Source: AP-15 sp963716115 (GTDB lineage Bacteria > Pseudomonadota > Alphaproteobacteria > ATCC43930 > CGMCC-115725). Taken from it: a stretch of DNA of 64,000 nucleotides. Every line of letters starts with the position of its first letter. Within the stretch, counting starts at the first letter, position 1. Below, piece by piece: positions 1 through 8,657 of the stretch. Below the pieces are notes generated by a model. The model had not been told where the DNA came from and ran no database searches. It worked only from the letters and a program-made list of their open reading frames with translations. The DNA lies in the NCBI GenBank assembly GCA_963716115.1, contig CAVQSZ010000020.1, positions 1 through 64,000 on the forward strand. Direction: 5' to 3'. The position numbers were made by a program, and so were the translations under genes.

Positions 1-1163
1 CTGGCGATGCGGGCGCCTTCGGAGAGCGCTGCGAGCTTGGCCCACACGATCGACGGCGCCACCGCGTTGTTGATAAAGGCGAAGGTGGCAAAGCCGCAAT
101 CGGCGCCGGCGATGACCCGCTCGCGCCCGACGATCCCGGCGAAATTGCAGATGCGCTGGGCGATCAGCTGCGGATGCTCGACAAAGTTGGTCGTCGAATC
201 GAGCGCGCCGGGGATCAAGACCTTGTCGTCGGGGATCTTCCGGCCGCGCAGATCCTCCCATTCATGCGCGTGGCGGGGGTTGGCCGCCTCGAAGCTCAGC
301 CCGGCCGGCCGCGCCTTGAGCGCCACGTCCAGGATCTTGGCGAGCGGGATGTCGTGGGTGTGCGGGCCCTCGTAATTGCCCCAGCACAGATGCATGCGCA
401 TCGCCTCGGCCGGGATGTTCGCGGTCGCATGGTTCAAGGCCGCGATATTGCGCTCGGCGACGCGCAGGAACTCGTCGTCGGAGAGGTGCTGATACTGGTT
501 GTGCCGGGCCGAGCCGAGATCCGGCGCGTCGATCTGCAGGATCAGGCCGGCCTGGTGGATCGCCTCGTATTCCTCCTTCAATGCGTTCGCCAGGGCTTCG
601 ACATAGGCGTCCTCGTCGCGGTACCAGCGGTCGGGGACGAACTTGGTCAGGACGCCCGGCGAGGCCGCGTTCATGAACGCCTCGCCCGGCCCGGCGGCGG
701 CGCAGGCGGCGGCGAGGTTCGCCAGATCGGCCTGCAGCGGGTGGCGGTTGTCGTAGGCGACCGGGCCGGTGCAGCACGGCACCGCCTCGCGGCTGAACCA
801 CGAGACGCCGCGCGTTTGGTTGAGGCGCTGGTGAAAATCGGGGTGGTCGAGGAGATCGCGATGCGCCGCGGTCTGCGGCGGATCGTCGGCGGCGCCGCCC
901 TGGAACGCGCCGATCCCGGAAAGACGGTGGCGCACATAGAACGTATAGGAGATCTTGCCGAGCTCGCCGTCGCAGACGCTGTCGATCCCGGCCTCGACCT
1001 GCTTTTTGACAACGTCGCGCACCGCGGTGGCGAGACAGGCGTCGAACGCCGATTGCTCGAACGGGCGGCCCACTTCGCGCGCTTCGAGAAACTCCAGCAG
1101 GTCCGGCGGCCGCGGCAGGCTGCCGACATGGGTGGTCAGGATGCGGTCGGTGCTGCGCTTCAT
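1..1163 (-). CDS. MetE-like cobalamin-independent methionine synthase family protein (3' end outside window)
   Basis: The frame begins at an ATG (complement of 1161-1163) and is still open at the left edge, so the C-terminus is missing; about 387 codons are visible. It belongs to the cobalamin-independent methionine synthase barrel family, which transfers a methyl group to homocysteine or a similar thiol at a zinc site. The N-terminus contains the family's TTHVGSLPRP strand. Likely zinc ligands are His and Cys in MHLCWGNYEGPH (about residues 258-269) and Cys in GADCGF (about 355). It carries only the catalytic barrel, without the N-terminal domain of full MetE, like many short paralogues whose true substrate is unknown. 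It is divergent from thrC across a gap of about 130 bases. Confidence 0.8.
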   Translation of the reverse strand, partial: MKRSTDRILTTHVGSLPRPPDLLEFLEAREVGRPFEQSAFDACLATAVRDVVKKQVEAGIDSVCDGELGKISYTFYVRHRLSGIGAFQGGAADDPPQTAAHRDLLDHPDFHQRLNQTRGVSWFSREAVPCCTGPVAYDNRHPLQADLANLAAACAAAGPGEAFMNAASPGVLTKFVPDRWYRDEDAYVEALANALKEEYEAIHQAGLILQIDAPDLGSARHNQYQHLSDDEFLRVAERNIAALNHATANIPAEAMRMHLCWGNYEGPHTHDIPLAKILDVALKARPAGLSFEAANPRHAHEWEDLRGRKIPDDKVLIPGALDSTTNFVEHPQLIAQRICNFAGIVGRERVIAGADCGFATFAFINNAVAPSIVWAKLAALSEGARIA

Positions 1164-1295
1164 GTGGCGCTCCCCCCTTCGGCTGGTGCGGGCCGGGCCG
1201 AATGGTCGCACCGCATCGCCGATGGGCGCAAGCCTTCGGGTTGCGGCGAGGCGGCCGGGACGATAGGTTCCCCGCGGATTGACCGGACCGGATTC

Positions 1296-2720
1296 GTGCA
1301 ATACCTGAGCACCCGCGACCCCAGGGCTCCGCCCGCCGCGCTGTCCTTCGAGCAGGCGCTGCTCGCCGGCCTCGCCGAGGATGGCGGGCTCTATGTGCCC
1401 GACCGGCTGCCGCGGCTGTCGCCCGAGACGATGCGCGGCTTTGCCGGCCTGCCCTATGCCGAGCTCGCCGCCGGCATCGTCGGGCTCTTCGCCGGCGATG
1501 CGTTTTCCGCGGCCGGGCTGCGGGCGCTGACGGCAGCGGCCTATGGCGGCTTTCGGCACGCGGCGGCAGCGCCGCTGACGCAGCTCGACGAGCGGCTGTG
1601 GCTCCTCGAATTGTTTCACGGGCCGACCCTCGCCTTCAAGGATCTGGCCTTGCAGCTCGTCGGGCGGATGTTCGACGCGGTGCTGGCAAGGCGGGGCGAG
1701 CACGCGACGATCGTCGGCGCGACCTCGGGCGACACCGGCTCGGCCGCGATCGAGGCATGCCGCGACAGCGCCGCGGTCGACATCTTCATCCTCTACCCGC
1801 ACCAGCGGATATCCGAGGTGCAGCGCCGGCAGATGACGACGGTCGATGCCGCAAATGTGCACGCGGTCGCGGTCGAGGGCGCCTTCGACGACTGCCAGGA
1901 CCTCGTCAAAGCGCTGTTCGCCGACCCCGCCTTGCGGCGTGAGCTCAACCTGTCGGCGGTCAACTCGATCAACTGGGCGCGGATCGCCGCCCAAACCGTC
2001 TACTACTTCGCCGCCGCCGCGGCGCTCGGCGCGCCGGCGCGAGGGGTGTCGTTCAGCGTGCCGACCGGCAATTTCGGCAACGTCTACGCCGGGCACGTCG
2101 CCCGCGGCATGGGTCTGCCGATCGAGCGTCTGGTGATCGGGGCCAACCGCAACGACATCCTCGCGCGCTATTTCGAGAGTGGGCAGATGACGATCGCCCC
2201 GGTCGAGGCGAGCCTGAGCCCGAGCATGGACATCCAGGTGTCGAGCAATTTCGAGCGCCTGCTGTTCGAGCTCAAGGGCCGCAACGGCGCCGCCGTCGAC
2301 CAGGCGATGCGGGCATTTCGCCGCGACGGCCGCCTGCCGCCGGACGATCAGGCGTGGCGGCGCGCGCGCGGCTTGTTTTCCGCCCACAAGGTCGACGACA
2401 CTCTGACCATGCAGACGATGTCCGACACCTACGCTCAAACCGGCATGCTGATCGACCCGCACACTGCGGTCGCCGTCGCCGCCGCCCGCGCCGAGCTCGA
2501 CGCGCGCCCGGGCGACGCGCCGATGGTGGCGCTGGCCTGCGCCCATCCGGCGAAGTTCCCCGACGCGGTCGAGCGCGCCACCGGAGCTCGTCCGCAATTG
2601 CCGCCCGCGCTCGGCGAGCTCTGCGAGCGGCGCGAGCGCATCACGGCGCTGCCCAACGATCTGGGCGCAATCACACGGTTCATCCGCGCCCACGCGCGGC
2701 GCGGCGGGAGAACGGCATGA
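1296..2720 (+). CDS. thrC: Threonine synthase
   Basis: Converts O-phospho-L-homoserine to L-threonine with pyridoxal phosphate, the last step of threonine synthesis. The 474-residue length is usual for this family. I place the start at the GTG giving VQYLSTRDP, because homologues begin MxYxSTRG; the open frame further upstream is non-coding. The PLP lysine is K115 in HGPTLAFKDLALQ and the phosphate-binding loop is PTGNFGNVYAG near residue 257. The TGA stop overlaps the ATG of the M16 protease (ATGA), so the two are co-translated, an arrangement common in alphaproteobacteria. Confidence 0.95.
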   Translation: MQYLSTRDPRAPPAALSFEQALLAGLAEDGGLYVPDRLPRLSPETMRGFAGLPYAELAAGIVGLFAGDAFSAAGLRALTAAAYGGFRHAAAAPLTQLDERLWLLELFHGPTLAFKDLALQLVGRMFDAVLARRGEHATIVGATSGDTGSAAIEACRDSAAVDIFILYPHQRISEVQRRQMTTVDAANVHAVAVEGAFDDCQDLVKALFADPALRRELNLSAVNSINWARIAAQTVYYFAAAAALGAPARGVSFSVPTGNFGNVYAGHVARGMGLPIERLVIGANRNDILARYFESGQMTIAPVEASLSPSMDIQVSSNFERLLFELKGRNGAAVDQAMRAFRRDGRLPPDDQAWRRARGLFSAHKVDDTLTMQTMSDTYAQTGMLIDPHTAVAVAAARAELDARPGDAPMVALACAHPAKFPDAVERATGARPQLPPALGELCERRERITALPNDLGAITRFIRAHARRGGRTA

Positions 2721-3976
2721 CGGTTAGAGTCTCGACCCTGGCGAACGGGCTGCGGATCGCCACCGACCGGATCGACACCGTCGACACGGTCTCGCTCGGC
2801 ATCTGGGTCGATGTCGGGACCCGGCACGAGCCGGCCGAGATCAACGGCGTGGCGCATTTTCTCGAGCACATGGCGTTCAAGGGCACCGAGCGGCGCTCAG
2901 CGCTCGCGATCGCCGAGGAGATCGAGGCGGTCGGCGGCCATCTCAACGCCTACACCTCGCGCGAGAGCACGGCCTATTACGCCAGGGTGCTCAAGGAGGA
3001 CACGCCGCTCGCCCTCGACATTCTCGCCGACATCCTGCAGCACTCGACCTTCGAGCCCGAGGAGATGGAGCGCGAGCGCACGGTCATCCTGCAGGAGATC
3101 GGCCAGGCCAACGACACCCCCGACGACATCATCTTCGACCATTTCCAGGAATGCGCCTTCCCGGACCAGGCGATGGGAAGGCCGGTGCTGGGGCGGCCGG
3201 AGATCATCCGCGGGCTCGGCCGCGAGGCGGTGACGGCCTATCTGAGCGACCATTACGGGGCGCGCAAGATGGTGCTGGCGGCGGCCGGCAACCTAGATCA
3301 CGACCATATCGCGGCCCTCGGCGAGGAGCTGCTCTCGGGCCTGCCGGCCGATCGCCCGGCATCGACCGAGCCGGCGCGCTATACCGGCGGCGACCGGCGC
3401 GAGGAGCGCGACCTCGAGCAGCTCCACCTGGTGCTGGGCTTTCCCGGGCTGGTGCTCGGCGACCCCGACTATTACGCAGCGCTGGTGCTGTCGACGGCAT
3501 TCGGCGGCGGCATGTCCTCGCGCCTCTTCCAGGAGATCCGCGAGAAGCGCGGCCTCGTCTACGCGATCCACTGCTTTTCGCACAGCTATCGCGACGGCGG
3601 CCTGTTCGGCATCTACGCCGGCACCGGCGAGGCCGAAGCGGCCGAGCTGGTCCCGGCGTTGTGCGAGGAGGCGATGCGGCTCGACGACGGGCTGACCCCG
3701 GTCGAGCTCGCCCGCGCCAAGGCGCAGATGAAGGCGGGCCTCCTGATGTCGCTCGAAAGCACCTCGGCGCGCTGCGAGCAGCTGGCGCAGCATCTCCTGA
3801 TCCACGGCGCGCCGTTCGATCCGCCCGAGGTGGTGCGCCGGATCGAGGCGGTCGACGAGGCCGCGATCGCCCGCGTCGTCGCGCGCTGGCGCAGCGCGCC
3901 GCCGACCCTGACCGCGCTCGGGCCGTTGGGCCGGCTCGAGGATTTCGAGCGCATTCAGGCGCGCCTGCGGGCCTGA
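2717..3976 (+). CDS. M16 family zinc metallopeptidase (processing-peptidase-like)
   Basis: A 419-residue protein of the insulinase/mitochondrial-processing-peptidase family. The inverted zinc motif HFLEHMAFKGT has His47, Glu50 and His51, and the distal zinc ligand is probably Glu127 in VILQEIGQ. The second, inactive M16 domain follows, with the conserved GGGMSSRLFQEIREKRGL segment near residue 265. There is no signal peptide, so it is probably cytoplasmic and degrades peptides; the bacterial substrate is not known. It shares a 4-base overlap with thrC, and the acetyltransferase gene follows 13 bases later, so the three genes probably form one transcript. Confidence 0.93.
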   Translation: MTVRVSTLANGLRIATDRIDTVDTVSLGIWVDVGTRHEPAEINGVAHFLEHMAFKGTERRSALAIAEEIEAVGGHLNAYTSRESTAYYARVLKEDTPLALDILADILQHSTFEPEEMERERTVILQEIGQANDTPDDIIFDHFQECAFPDQAMGRPVLGRPEIIRGLGREAVTAYLSDHYGARKMVLAAAGNLDHDHIAALGEELLSGLPADRPASTEPARYTGGDRREERDLEQLHLVLGFPGLVLGDPDYYAALVLSTAFGGGMSSRLFQEIREKRGLVYAIHCFSHSYRDGGLFGIYAGTGEAEAAELVPALCEEAMRLDDGLTPVELARAKAQMKAGLLMSLESTSARCEQLAQHLLIHGAPFDPPEVVRRIEAVDEAAIARVVARWRSAPPTLTALGPLGRLEDFERIQARLRA

Positions 3977-3989
3977 CCCCCGGTCAACC

Positions 3990-4589
3990 ATGGCCCCGCA
4001 ACGCAAATCCTTTCCGCGCCTCTTTCTCGCCCGGCCGGAGCCGTTCCGGCTGACCGGCGAGCGGCTGTTTCTGCGCCCCCCCGACCGCGGCGATTACGAG
4101 GCCTGGGCCAGCCTGCGCGCGCGCTCGCAGGGCTTTCTGACGCCGTGGGAGCCGAGCTGGCCGGCCGACGCGCTGTCGCGGGCCGGGTTTCGCGCGCGGG
4201 TCGCCCGCTACGCCGAGGACTGGCGCACCGACCAGGCGTATAATTTCTTCATCTTCACCCATGACGAGGCGCTCGTCGGCGGCATCGGCCTCTCCAATTT
4301 GCGGCGCGGCGTCGCCGAGACCGGCAGCCTCGGCTATTGGGTCGGCGAGCCCCATGCGCGGCAGGGCTATATGACCGCGGCGCTGCCGCTGGTGCTCGAG
4401 TTCTGCTTCGGCCGGGTGCGCCTGCACCGGGTCGAGGCGGCCTGCCTGCCGACCAACATCCCCAGCCGCGCATTATTGATGCGCGCCGGCTTTCACCAGG
4501 AAGGCTACGCCCGCCAGTATCTCTGCATCGAAGGCAAATGGCAGGACCACCTGCTGTTCGCGATGCTGCGCAGCGACTGGCAACGCTGA
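3990..4589 (+). CDS. RimJ/RimL-type GNAT N-acetyltransferase
   Basis: A 199-residue GNAT-fold protein related to the ribosomal-protein-alanine acetyltransferase group, which uses acetyl-CoA to acetylate N-terminal or other amines. It opens with the RLTGERLFLRPP strand, has the FLTPWEPSWP segment seen in RimJ homologues, the LGYWVGEPHARQGYMTAAL acetyl-CoA loop near residues 113-131, and the closing strand-loop NIPSRALLMRAGF. It lies 13 bases after the M16 protease and its end abuts a short inverted-repeat element. Substrate cannot be told from sequence. Confidence 0.88.
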   Translation: MAPQRKSFPRLFLARPEPFRLTGERLFLRPPDRGDYEAWASLRARSQGFLTPWEPSWPADALSRAGFRARVARYAEDWRTDQAYNFFIFTHDEALVGGIGLSNLRRGVAETGSLGYWVGEPHARQGYMTAALPLVLEFCFGRVRLHRVEAACLPTNIPSRALLMRAGFHQEGYARQYLCIEGKWQDHLLFAMLRSDWQR

Positions 4590-4614
4590 GCGCGGGCTCG
4601 AGCAGATTTCCGGC

Positions 4615-4761
4615 TAGAGCGGTTTTCTGTCGGGTTGCATCGCCGGATCGAGATTGCTTCGTCGCTGCGCTCCTCGCAATGACACGGAAAATTGCTGTCA
4701 TTGCGAGCGAAGCGAAGCAATCTCGATACCAAATGAGCCTACTCGGTCGAAAACCGCTCTA
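4615..4761. repeat. MITE-like inverted-repeat element
   Basis: A 147-base element bounded by perfect 13-base inverted repeats, tagagcggttttc at 4615-4627 and its complement at 4749-4761. Inside is a second nested inverted pair, gagattgcttcg...ctcgcaatgac and gtcattgcgagcg...gaagcaatctcg, so the whole element can fold into one long hairpin. No coding capacity is seen. Its right end supplies the stop codon (complement of 4759-4761) of the leftward MFS gene. The inner attgcttcg...cgcaatgac sequence recurs in part near 48970-49210. Confidence 0.75.
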
Positions 4762-6069
4762 ATCGGCCGCGGCGCGGGCCGTTTCCACCGCCGGGCCATG
4801 GCGCGGGATGTGCAGCCAGAACAGCGAGATCACCGCCGAAGCGGCCGCGCACAAGGCCAGCGCATAGAGCCCGCCGGCGAAGCTGCCGGTCATGGTCTTG
4901 GCCCAGCCGACGAGGCTCGGGCCGAAGAACCCGCCGAGATTGCCGAGCGAGTTGATCCAGGCGATGCCGGCGGCGGCCGCGCTGCCGGTCAGGAACATCG
5001 TCGGCATCGACCAGAACGGCCCCTTGGTGCCGTAAAAGCCGATCGCCGCGATCGTAATGCCGACGAGCGCCCACCAGGTGCCGATCGTCAGCCCGGCGAC
5101 GACCAGCCCGATGGTCGAGATCACGCAGGTCGTGAACAGGCTCCAGCGCCGGTCGCCGATATGGTCGGAAATCCAGCCGCAGGCCACCATGCTGATGGCG
5201 CCGGCGATGTAGGGGATCATCGTCAGCCAGCCGACCTGCATGTTGGTGACGCCGAGCTCCTTGATGATCTGCGGCAGGAACAGCAGCATGCCGAGGCTGG
5301 CGGTGACGATGCCGATGTAGTTCAGCGACAGCATCAGCACCTTGCGGTCGAAAAACGCGCTCAGCATGCCGAGCCCGTGCGCCGCCTCGATCTGGCGGCG
5401 CTCCTGCGCCATGCGGGCATCGAGCCAGTCGCGCTCCTCGCGCTCGAGCCAATTCGCCTCGCTCGGCCGATTGGTCAGATAAAAGAACACCGCGATGCCG
5501 ATCAGCACCGTCGGGATCGCCTCGACGATGTACATGACCTGCCAGCCTCTGAGGCCGAAGAGCCCGTCGAAGCCCAAAAGAGCGGTCGAGACCGGGGCGC
5601 CGGTCGCCACCGCGATCGGCAGCGCCAGCGTAAAACCGGAATTGATCCGCGCCCGGTGATGGCCCGGGAACCAATAGGTGAAGTAAAGCACAAAGCCGGG
5701 GAAGAGGCCGGCCTCGGCCAGCCCCAGCAGAAAGCGGATCGCCATAAAGCTCCAGGGGCCGGTGGCGAGCGCGGTGGCCCCCGAAATGATCCCCCAGGTG
5801 ATCATGATGCGCGCGATCCACAGCCGCGCCCCGACCTTTTCGAGGATGATGTTGCTCGGCACCTCGAACAGCACATAGCCCCAGAAAAAGGCGCCGGCGG
5901 CCATCCCGTACATCGCCGGGTCGAGGCCCAGCTCCTTGTTCATCGTCAGCGCCGCGAAGCCGACGTTGATGCGGTCGAGATAGCAAAAGAAATAGGTCAG
6001 GACCGCGAACGGCAGTATGCGCAGGTAGACCTTGCGCATGGCCGATTGCTCGACCGTGCGAACCATCAT
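4759..6069 (-). CDS. MFS transporter, anion:cation symporter type
   Basis: A 436-residue major facilitator with about 12 membrane segments. The N-terminus YFFCYLDRINVGFAALTMNK is the hallmark of the anion:cation symporter branch (phthalate, tartrate, glucarate and similar organic acids), followed by FEVPSNIILEKVGARLWIAR as the loop 2-3 motif and RFLLGLAEAGLFPGFVLY in helices 4-5. It likely imports a carboxylic acid used by the amidohydrolase or flavin enzymes encoded nearby; this is inference from position. The stop codon lies inside the terminal repeat of the adjacent MITE-like element, so the last residues could have been altered by its insertion. An in-frame ATG four codons upstream of a second Met is taken as the start. 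Confidence 0.9.
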   Translation of the reverse strand: MMVRTVEQSAMRKVYLRILPFAVLTYFFCYLDRINVGFAALTMNKELGLDPAMYGMAAGAFFWGYVLFEVPSNIILEKVGARLWIARIMITWGIISGATALATGPWSFMAIRFLLGLAEAGLFPGFVLYFTYWFPGHHRARINSGFTLALPIAVATGAPVSTALLGFDGLFGLRGWQVMYIVEAIPTVLIGIAVFFYLTNRPSEANWLEREERDWLDARMAQERRQIEAAHGLGMLSAFFDRKVLMLSLNYIGIVTASLGMLLFLPQIIKELGVTNMQVGWLTMIPYIAGAISMVACGWISDHIGDRRWSLFTTCVISTIGLVVAGLTIGTWWALVGITIAAIGFYGTKGPFWSMPTMFLTGSAAAAGIAWINSLGNLGGFFGPSLVGWAKTMTGSFAGGLYALALCAAASAVISLFWLHIPRHGPAVETARAAAD

Positions 6070-6236
6070 GCTCCTCCGGGATCGTCTGCCGGTCTTCCGG
6101 CGATGCGTGCGGGTTAAGGAAACCGCGGCGCGCCGGCAACCGCTATAATCGCGCGTCTCCCATCAAGCAGGGCTGCCATCGCCAAACGACGGCCCGGCCG
6201 CCCCGCCTCAGACCCGGGGAAAGCCGCCGCCCGACA

Positions 6237-7319
6237 TCACCCGGGCGTCGGCGCGGCGGGCCGGTCGCGGCCGGAGGCGCCGCCGAACCCGGCGGGATCG
6301 ACCGTGATCCCATAGAAACGCTGCGGGTTGTCGAAAAAGATCTTGCGCTTCAGCGCGTCCCTAATATCGCCGCGGTCGGCCAGGGTGGCGACCGCATCGG
6401 GGAACTGCCCGTCCCAGTGCGGATAGTCCGAGGCGAACAGGATGTTGTCCTCAGGGAAGAATTCCGGCGCATAGCGCAGGGTCTTCTCCTCCGGCTCGCA
6501 GGACACGAACACCCGGCCGCAATTCATGTATTCCGAGGGCTTCGCCGTCAACAGCGGCGCGTCGAACGGGCGGTATTCGTATTCCTCGTCCATGTGCTCG
6601 CTCCAGAACGGGACCCAGCCGATGCCGGCTTCGAGAAAGGCGATCCGCAATTCCTGGTATTTCTCCAACAGACCGCTGTAGATGACCGCGGTGCAGGCGA
6701 TCAACTGCTCGGGCGCGTGCGAGAGGGTGTGGACCTGCAGGAAATTGTCGAAATGGCAGAGCGGGTCCATCGTGTCGCTGCCCGAGGCGTGAAACCCGAC
6801 CGCCACCCCCTGGCGCGCGCATTCCTCGTAGAACGGCCAGAAATCGGGGTGGGCGACATTGCGGCTGCGGTCGTAGGTGTTGACCATGACGCCGACCGCC
6901 CCGAGCTTCGAGACCGCCCGCTCCATCTCGTCGATCGCCGCCCGGACATCGACATGCAGCGGCGCGATCGCCACCCCCTTCAGCCGCCTGCGGTCGATCG
7001 CGCACCAGTCGTGGAGCCAGTCGTTGTAGGCCCGGCACAAGGCCAGCGCATAGTCGCGCTCGCGCACCCGCGTCAGATTGAGCCCGCCGGTCGGATAGAT
7101 GATCTGCAGGTCGATCCCCTCGCGGTCGTTGTCGGCGAGGTTCTGCGCCGGGCTCGGCGGCCGCTTGCCGGCCAGCTTGCCGTTCTGGGTGCGGTCGAAA
7201 TTATCGGCCGGATAGATCGTCGCCCGCTGCCGGTATTCCTTGGGCAGCCGCTCGCGATAGACCGGGTCGTAATCGACCGCATGCCCGTCGGCGTCGATGA
7301 TGACCATGCCGTTCCGCAT
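6237..7319 (-). CDS. Amidohydrolase family 2 (ACMSD-like) protein
   Basis: A 360-residue TIM-barrel metal-dependent hydrolase or decarboxylase. The first strand reads IIDADGHAVD: as in many members of this branch only one His of the usual HxH pair is kept. A metal-ligand His is in VGFHASGSD near residue 178, and the catalytic Asp is in FASDYPHWDGQFP near 298. These proteins act on aromatic or dicarboxylic acids, often as decarboxylases. The gene is leftward, behind the MFS permease by about 170 bases, so the two may serve one catabolic route. The Pro/Ala-rich tail of about 20 residues after YGITVDP is not conserved in the family. Confidence 0.85.
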   Translation of the reverse strand: MRNGMVIIDADGHAVDYDPVYRERLPKEYRQRATIYPADNFDRTQNGKLAGKRPPSPAQNLADNDREGIDLQIIYPTGGLNLTRVRERDYALALCRAYNDWLHDWCAIDRRRLKGVAIAPLHVDVRAAIDEMERAVSKLGAVGVMVNTYDRSRNVAHPDFWPFYEECARQGVAVGFHASGSDTMDPLCHFDNFLQVHTLSHAPEQLIACTAVIYSGLLEKYQELRIAFLEAGIGWVPFWSEHMDEEYEYRPFDAPLLTAKPSEYMNCGRVFVSCEPEEKTLRYAPEFFPEDNILFASDYPHWDGQFPDAVATLADRGDIRDALKRKIFFDNPQRFYGITVDPAGFGGASGRDRPAAPTPG

Positions 7320-7778
7320 CGCGCACCCCTCCTCCTCGACCGGACGCCGCCTTTATACCACGCGCCGGCGACGTGCGGTACGGGGCGGCCGAATGAGCGG
7401 CGGGAACGGCGATTTTCCGTTCCCCGGGAAGGCGTGCTTCGAGACGCGCCCTGCGGGTGCTCCTCAGCATAAGGAATGTTGTCGATGGCATTACAGAAGC
7501 GCCTCATCCTGAGAGGATGTGAATGTATTGCCGCCGCGGCAAATCCTTGCTGCAAGAGCACCGCGCGTGCTTCGAGACGCGCCCTCCGGTCGCTCCTCAG
7601 CATGAGGTATACCATTGATGGCATTAAGAAAAGATCCTCATCCTGAGGAAGCCGCGAAGCGGCTGTCTCGAAGGACGCACGGCGCTCGTCCCAGCCACAC
7701 CGAAAGCTTCAAAAGCTCTCAGCATCAGACAGCCATTGACTGGAGTGATGAAACGATCCGGCATGACAAAGGCTCGCC
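7320..7778. repeat. Intergenic region with two copies of a dispersed repeat
   Basis: No gene is supported here. Two copies of a repeat start at about 7433 and 7565. Each begins cgtgcttcgagacgcgccct, continues gctcctcagcat, and is followed by an inverted cctcatcctgag stretch, so each can form a hairpin. Similar palindromic elements are widely scattered between genes in alphaproteobacteria. The region separates the leftward amidohydrolase from the GIY-YIG fragment. Confidence 0.6.
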
Positions 7779-7914
7779 ATGACCGCTTATCTGTACATTT
7801 TCCGCTGCTCGGATGGCTCCTATTACGTCGGCGCGACGCGCGGCAACCTCGATCGGCGGATCGCCCAGCATCAGGACGGACATTTCGACGGCTATACCGC
7901 GCGCCGCCGCCCGC
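7779..7914 (+). pseudogene. Truncated GIY-YIG nuclease-domain protein
   Basis: The first 45 residues match the small stand-alone GIY-YIG (UPF0213/YhbQ-like) nucleases: YLYIFRCSDGSYYVGATRG carries the paired YIF and YVG motifs, RRIAQHQDG holds the catalytic Arg region, and GYTARRRP is the usual next segment. After that the frame has no family resemblance and runs into the end of the convergent hicB-like gene. The C-terminal half, with the catalytic Glu, is absent, so I read this as a remnant truncated at about 7914. Confidence 0.6.
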
Positions 7915-7929
7915 AGCCGCGTGGCGGCC

Positions 7930-8151
7930 TCAGCCGACGGCGCGTGTCGGCGCGTGGCAGCCGGGCTCCGGGATCGGCAGCCCGTCCGCACGCGCCACCG
8001 CGAGCCAGGCCTCGACCGCCTGCTCGATTTCGGCCAGCGCCTGGGCCGGCGTGTCGCCGAAGGCCGAGCACGATTTCAGGTCCGGCACACCGGCAACCCA
8101 AGCCTCGTCCGGCTCCGACCAGAACAGGTTGATATGATATTTTGGGGTCAT
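7930..8151 (-). CDS. HicB-family antitoxin-like protein
   Basis: A 73-residue protein of the HicB/UPF0150 fold: the strand YHINLFWSEPDEAWVAGVPD is followed by LKSCSAFGDTPAQALAEIEQ and a helix ending VARADGLPIPEP. This is the partial RNase H-like domain that neutralises HicA toxins or stands alone. I chose the ATG at 8149-8151 because homologues start a few residues before YHIN. I could not find a convincing hicA on either side: the 500 bases upstream hold only short frames. It may be an orphan antitoxin. It is convergent with the GIY-YIG fragment. Confidence 0.72.
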   Translation of the reverse strand: MTPKYHINLFWSEPDEAWVAGVPDLKSCSAFGDTPAQALAEIEQAVEAWLAVARADGLPIPEPGCHAPTRAVG

Positions 8152-8657
8152 TGGCGGTGCTCGATCCTCAGGCCGTATTCCCGAACCATACGGCGACTGC
8201 CGCCCGGCGGCGAAGAGCGGCGCGGATCCGGTCATCGCGACACTGCCGAGCCCCATCTGAGATATTGTTGCCGGAAGCATTCTCCTCGTCAGGCACATAA
8301 TCGCTTCCCTGCCGTCTCGGCAACGGTAAAATTGCCGTAATGGCATGCTACCTTCATCTCCAGTGGCGCCGTGCCTCGGGTTGCCAATGGCGGGGCGCAG
8401 AGAGCGGAGATCACCTGATAAAAATTCCTGATAAAACAGGAGAATCAGGGGCCCCGAGCGCGACGGCGACCGGCGCCCGCTTGCCGTTCGCCGCACCGAG
8501 CGCGAGGCCATGTACCGGATTGGCCGGTCGGCGAACTCCGGGCCATGTTGACCGGGGCGGCTCGATCAGGGATGAATGGGTTATCCTGTTCCCGGCACGA
8601 GATCTCGCCGGCGCAGCTCACCCGGTCGCGCGCCCGGCAAGCCCAGGAGAACCGATC
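8152..8657. other. Intergenic region, no gene supported
   Basis: About 500 bases between the leftward hicB-like gene and the rightward flavin monooxygenase. Open frames here show no family resemblance. A 22-codon frame on the minus strand (start near 8307, MKVACHYGNFTV...) sits where a hicA toxin would be expected, but it is too short and too diverged to call. The promoters of both flanking genes should lie here; I see no clear operator. Confidence 0.4.

Noticed and set aside
174..1295. Open frame extending upstream of thrC for 374 codons
   Set aside because: It overlaps the opposite-strand MetE-like gene, has shadow-like composition, and the ThrC family begins at the GTG at 1296.
4654..6117. 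Long plus-strand open frame opposite the MFS gene
   Set aside because: Gln/Asp/Arg/Gly-rich shadow translation with no domain; typical antisense frame of a GC-rich membrane protein gene.
8241..8310. A hicA toxin remnant upstream of the hicB-like gene
   Set aside because: Short frames with a vague likeness to the HicA C-terminus exist, but none keeps the catalytic His context or a plausible length.
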